Below are positions 1-3,100 of a DNA stretch of 5,355 nucleotides, one piece after another (position 1 is the stretch's first letter; each line of letters begins with the position of its first letter). Under the pieces are notes generated by a model. It ran no database searches and had not been told where the DNA came from. It was given only the letters and a program-made list of their open reading frames with translations. Both the position numbers and the translations under genes were made by a program. Source of the stretch: an uncultured Clostridia bacterium (lineage in GTDB: Bacteria; Bacillota; Clostridia; RUG12999); the NCBI GenBank assembly GCA_938005345.1, contig CALLNG010000027.1:1-5355 (forward strand), written 5' to 3'.

Positions 1-1
1 C

Positions 2-34
2 GATGGTATCAAAGCGGTAGTAGTTGTAAAATAA
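2..34 (+). CDS. C-terminal tail of an upstream gene (partial)
   Basis: The frame from position 2 reads D-G-I-K-A-V-V-V-V-K and then TAA at 32-34. A short hydrophobic beta-strand-like run ending in lysine, preceded by D-G, resembles the last strand of many secreted clostridial multidomain proteins, which often end in a (W)DG-hydrophobic-strand pattern. That comparison is from general familiarity, and only ten residues are visible, so no function can be assigned. The stop lies 30 bases before the next start codon, on the same strand and in the same frame, which fits a shared transcript. It could also be a chance open frame; the other two forward frames at this edge give nothing more convincing. 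Confidence 0.5.
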   Translation, partial: DGIKAVVVVK

Positions 35-49
35 GTGGCGAAACGGAAA

Positions 50-58
50 AGAAGGTGA
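50..58 (+). promoter_or_regulatory. Ribosome binding site deciding the start at 65
   Basis: AGAAGGTGA matches the Gram-positive Shine-Dalgarno consensus AGGAGGTGA at all but one position and leaves 6 bases before the ATG. The last three bases (56-58) are a TGA in the frame of the downstream gene, so no start upstream of 65, including the in-frame GTG at 35, can be used. No convincing -35/-10 promoter pair is seen in the short gap after the upstream stop, which fits translation from a message begun further upstream. Confidence 0.88.
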
Positions 59-64
59 AAAAAT

Positions 65-142
65 ATGAAACAAAAACGCCTTGTATCTTTACTTTTAGCG
101 GCTCTTATGGTGCTGTCGGGGACCTCGTTTATGGTCCACGCG
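65..142 (+). other. Sec signal peptide (residues 1-26)
   Basis: The N-terminus has the classic three parts: a positive n-region (M-K-Q-K-R), a hydrophobic core (about residues 6-24, rich in L, V, A and M) and a small-residue cleavage site V-H-A at 24-26 followed by A-S-G. Cleavage is predicted after Ala26 (Ala27 is the alternative). No L-x-x-C lipobox is present, so it is a type I substrate and not a lipoprotein. Together with the many beta-sandwich domains it places the protein outside the cytoplasmic membrane. Confidence 0.93.
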
Positions 143-3100
143 GCATCTGGCTGGGTGACAATCATGCAGCAGGATACGTTTGACACCCTATCAGAAGTAA
201 GAGAGGTCTATACCACGTCCGGCGAATCAAGCACAAATGGGGAACTGCTGCTACAGGACGGAAAACCAAGTTTGCGGCGGCTGGGTACAATGAATGCCGG
301 GGATCCTGTCTATATGATCCGGGACATTGCTACGCTAGACAGTGGGAAATATGCACTATATATTGACACAAAACAAGCGTATCAGGGGGATTATAGAATC
401 TATCTGCAGGATGCGGATGGAACGGTTAAATATATTATAACCAGATCCTATTATGGCGATATTCGAATACAAACTGTCGGAGAACCTTCCATAATGTGGG
501 GGCCGGAATTTCGCAACACTGGGGCGTTAACGGACGAAAAGGCGCTATTTAGCTTGAAACTGGTTGTGGATGCGGACGCCAACACGGTCAGCGTATATGG
601 TAAGGGAACATCATCCAACCCGACCAAAAATGCAGCGGGCTCTTTGCTGGCGGATTACAACGCGGCGCCGAAGGATGAGGAAGGATACGTCACAGTCATA
701 GAAGATATGGCGATGGCGGAAAGCGGAAGTGTAGCGAAATTAGCATTCCGGCTTGATAAATCAACAAAAGACACACCCGCTGGCGCGCAAATGACAGTGG
801 AATCCGTCCGCATTGTCAAAGAAGTGGACGATGTATTTCAATATGACCAGGACTCTTTGACAGAAGAAATGATTCTAAATGGCCAGAACAACGATGCGGT
901 CACAGAGGCGCTGAATCTGCCGCAGACACTGGGTGGCGGAACCAAGGTAGAATGGAGCGTGCAGCCGGATGACGGCACGGTAGATGTGCAGACCGGGCAA
1001 GTAACGCCGCCGGAAGATGGAAGCGTGGATGTGACACTGAACGCGCATTTGACAGAAAATGTACAGGAGTCGCCGCGGACGGCAGATTTATCTTTTTCCT
1101 TTACGGTTGTGGCAACTCAAAACACGTTACTGAATCAGACTACCTATGATAATGAAGAAAGTTTCCGGGGGGATTATACCGTAACCGGAGCGGAGACAGA
1201 CGCAGCTGTTTCGCTGGTGGAGAGCAAACCTGCCGCCATTCGGCAAGGCGCCAACACCGGTGAAGATGTGGAATTATCCCGCAGCCTGCCGGAGATGGAA
1301 AGCGGCGTGTATGCCATTTATGTTGATGTTCGCCAGGCATATCAGGGAAACACCAAAATTTCTCTGATGCAGGATGATACGGTGCTGTTTTCAATTGACC
1401 GAAACTATTGGGGAAACCTTCAGGCAAATACGGCATATCCAGGTTTTACCTATCCTAGCCAGTTCCGAGGAACAGGAGACTTTAACGCAGCGGCGGCGCT
1501 GTTGCAATTTAAGTTTCTTTATGTAGCGGATACCGGCCGGCTGAAGGTATATCTCAAAGGATCACCCACCAGTGCGCAGGATCAATATAATGCGGCGGCG
1601 AAGGAGGAAGAGGGATATACCCTGTTTCATGAAGAGGCAGTGGATATCGGCAGCGGCAACACCATTGACGGCCTGGCATTTACCTCGTCCAAAGGGGCAA
1701 AAGATACGGCTGGCCAATCCGGGTTCCAAATCGACCAGGTGAAAGTGGTGCAAACCAATTATGATGTGTTTCAAGACGACGTCAATTCCCTGACAGAAAC
1801 CTTGATTTTGAACGGGCAGGAAAAAGACGGTGTGCGCGAAGCGCTGAACCTGCCGCAGACGTTGGGTTATGGTTCTCCCGTTACATGGAGCGCTTCTCCA
1901 GAGGGAATTGTTGATCCGCAAACAGGTGCAGTGACGCGTCCGAATAAGTTGGATACCGATGTGAAGTTGACGGCGGTGATTTCAGAAGTTGGCGGCGAGC
2001 AGCGGCAGGAACAAAAAGAGTTTACGGTGAAAGTGATTTCCTATGAAACGGATAACCCAACCCCAACGTTTGGCTGGGCAACGTTGCTGGAACAGCCATC
2101 CTATGCAGATGAAGCAGCGCTCAAAGAAGATTATATTATGCCAAGCAGTACGGAAATCACAACCGGATTGTATGAGGGAGCGCCTTACATTATCCGCAAT
2201 GTAGCAAATAGCGGATCAGACGCTTCCATGATACGGTCCATCCCAGCGCTGGAAAGCGGGAAATATCTCGTTTATGTCGACACGCTGCAAGCGTACCGCG
2301 GATCGATAAAAATAAATCTGAAAAGCGGAAATACGTCAAGATTAACCGTTTCCAGAAACCATTTTGGTAATATACAAAAAAGTTCTTCCACTTATGCAAC
2401 GCAATTCCGGTGTACGGCGGGGTTTGATGATAGCAAAGCGTTGCTGTCATTCAAATTTGTCGTGGATGCGGATACGGGGCTTGTGGATATCTACCTCAAA
2501 GGAACACCCTCCAACACAGATACAACCTATGCCAATGCGCCCAAGGATGAAGAAGGGTATGCGGCCTTTTTGACGGGGCAGGCACTATCGGGCAGCGGCA
2601 CGATCGACACGGTGGAAATCCTTTCAACCAAGGGCGCCAGCTCGGATACGGCAGGGCAATCTGGCGTAGCAGTGCCGCGCGTGGCGGTGAAACGGCAACT
2701 GACAGACGCATTTGAAGCAGACGTATACAGTTTATCAGAAGAATCCGTTTTGAATGGGCAGCCGGCGCAGGAAATCCGCAATGCACTGAATTTGGTTCAA
2801 ACACTGCCTTATGGCACGACGGTGCAATGGAGCGTGCAGCCGGAAGGCGCTGTGAATCTGGAAACGGGAGAGGTAACGCGGCAGGAATATGTTAACACGA
2901 ACGTGACGCTGCAAGCCGTGCTGACAGAACAAGGCGTAGAAACGCCAAGAACAGAAACCAAAACGTTTCAGATTATGGTGCTTAGCCGGGAAGTGGACCG
3001 GGAAGCGCTGGAGATTGTAGAGTTTGACAAAAAGGTGCTGGACGCGGGAGAATTTTTGTCCGAGTACAGCACGGTAACGCTCCCGGTAATTGGCGCGAAA

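Noticed and set aside
3..20. ATG at position 3 as a possible start codon
   Set aside because: That frame meets TAG at 18-20 after five codons and cannot encode a gene.
2364..2573. Plus-strand open frame of 69 codons in another frame (also 4156-4383 and 4606-4803)
   Set aside because: These are alternate frames of the main gene. The main-frame translation in the same places contains conserved repeat or domain motifs, so the alternate frames are shadows.
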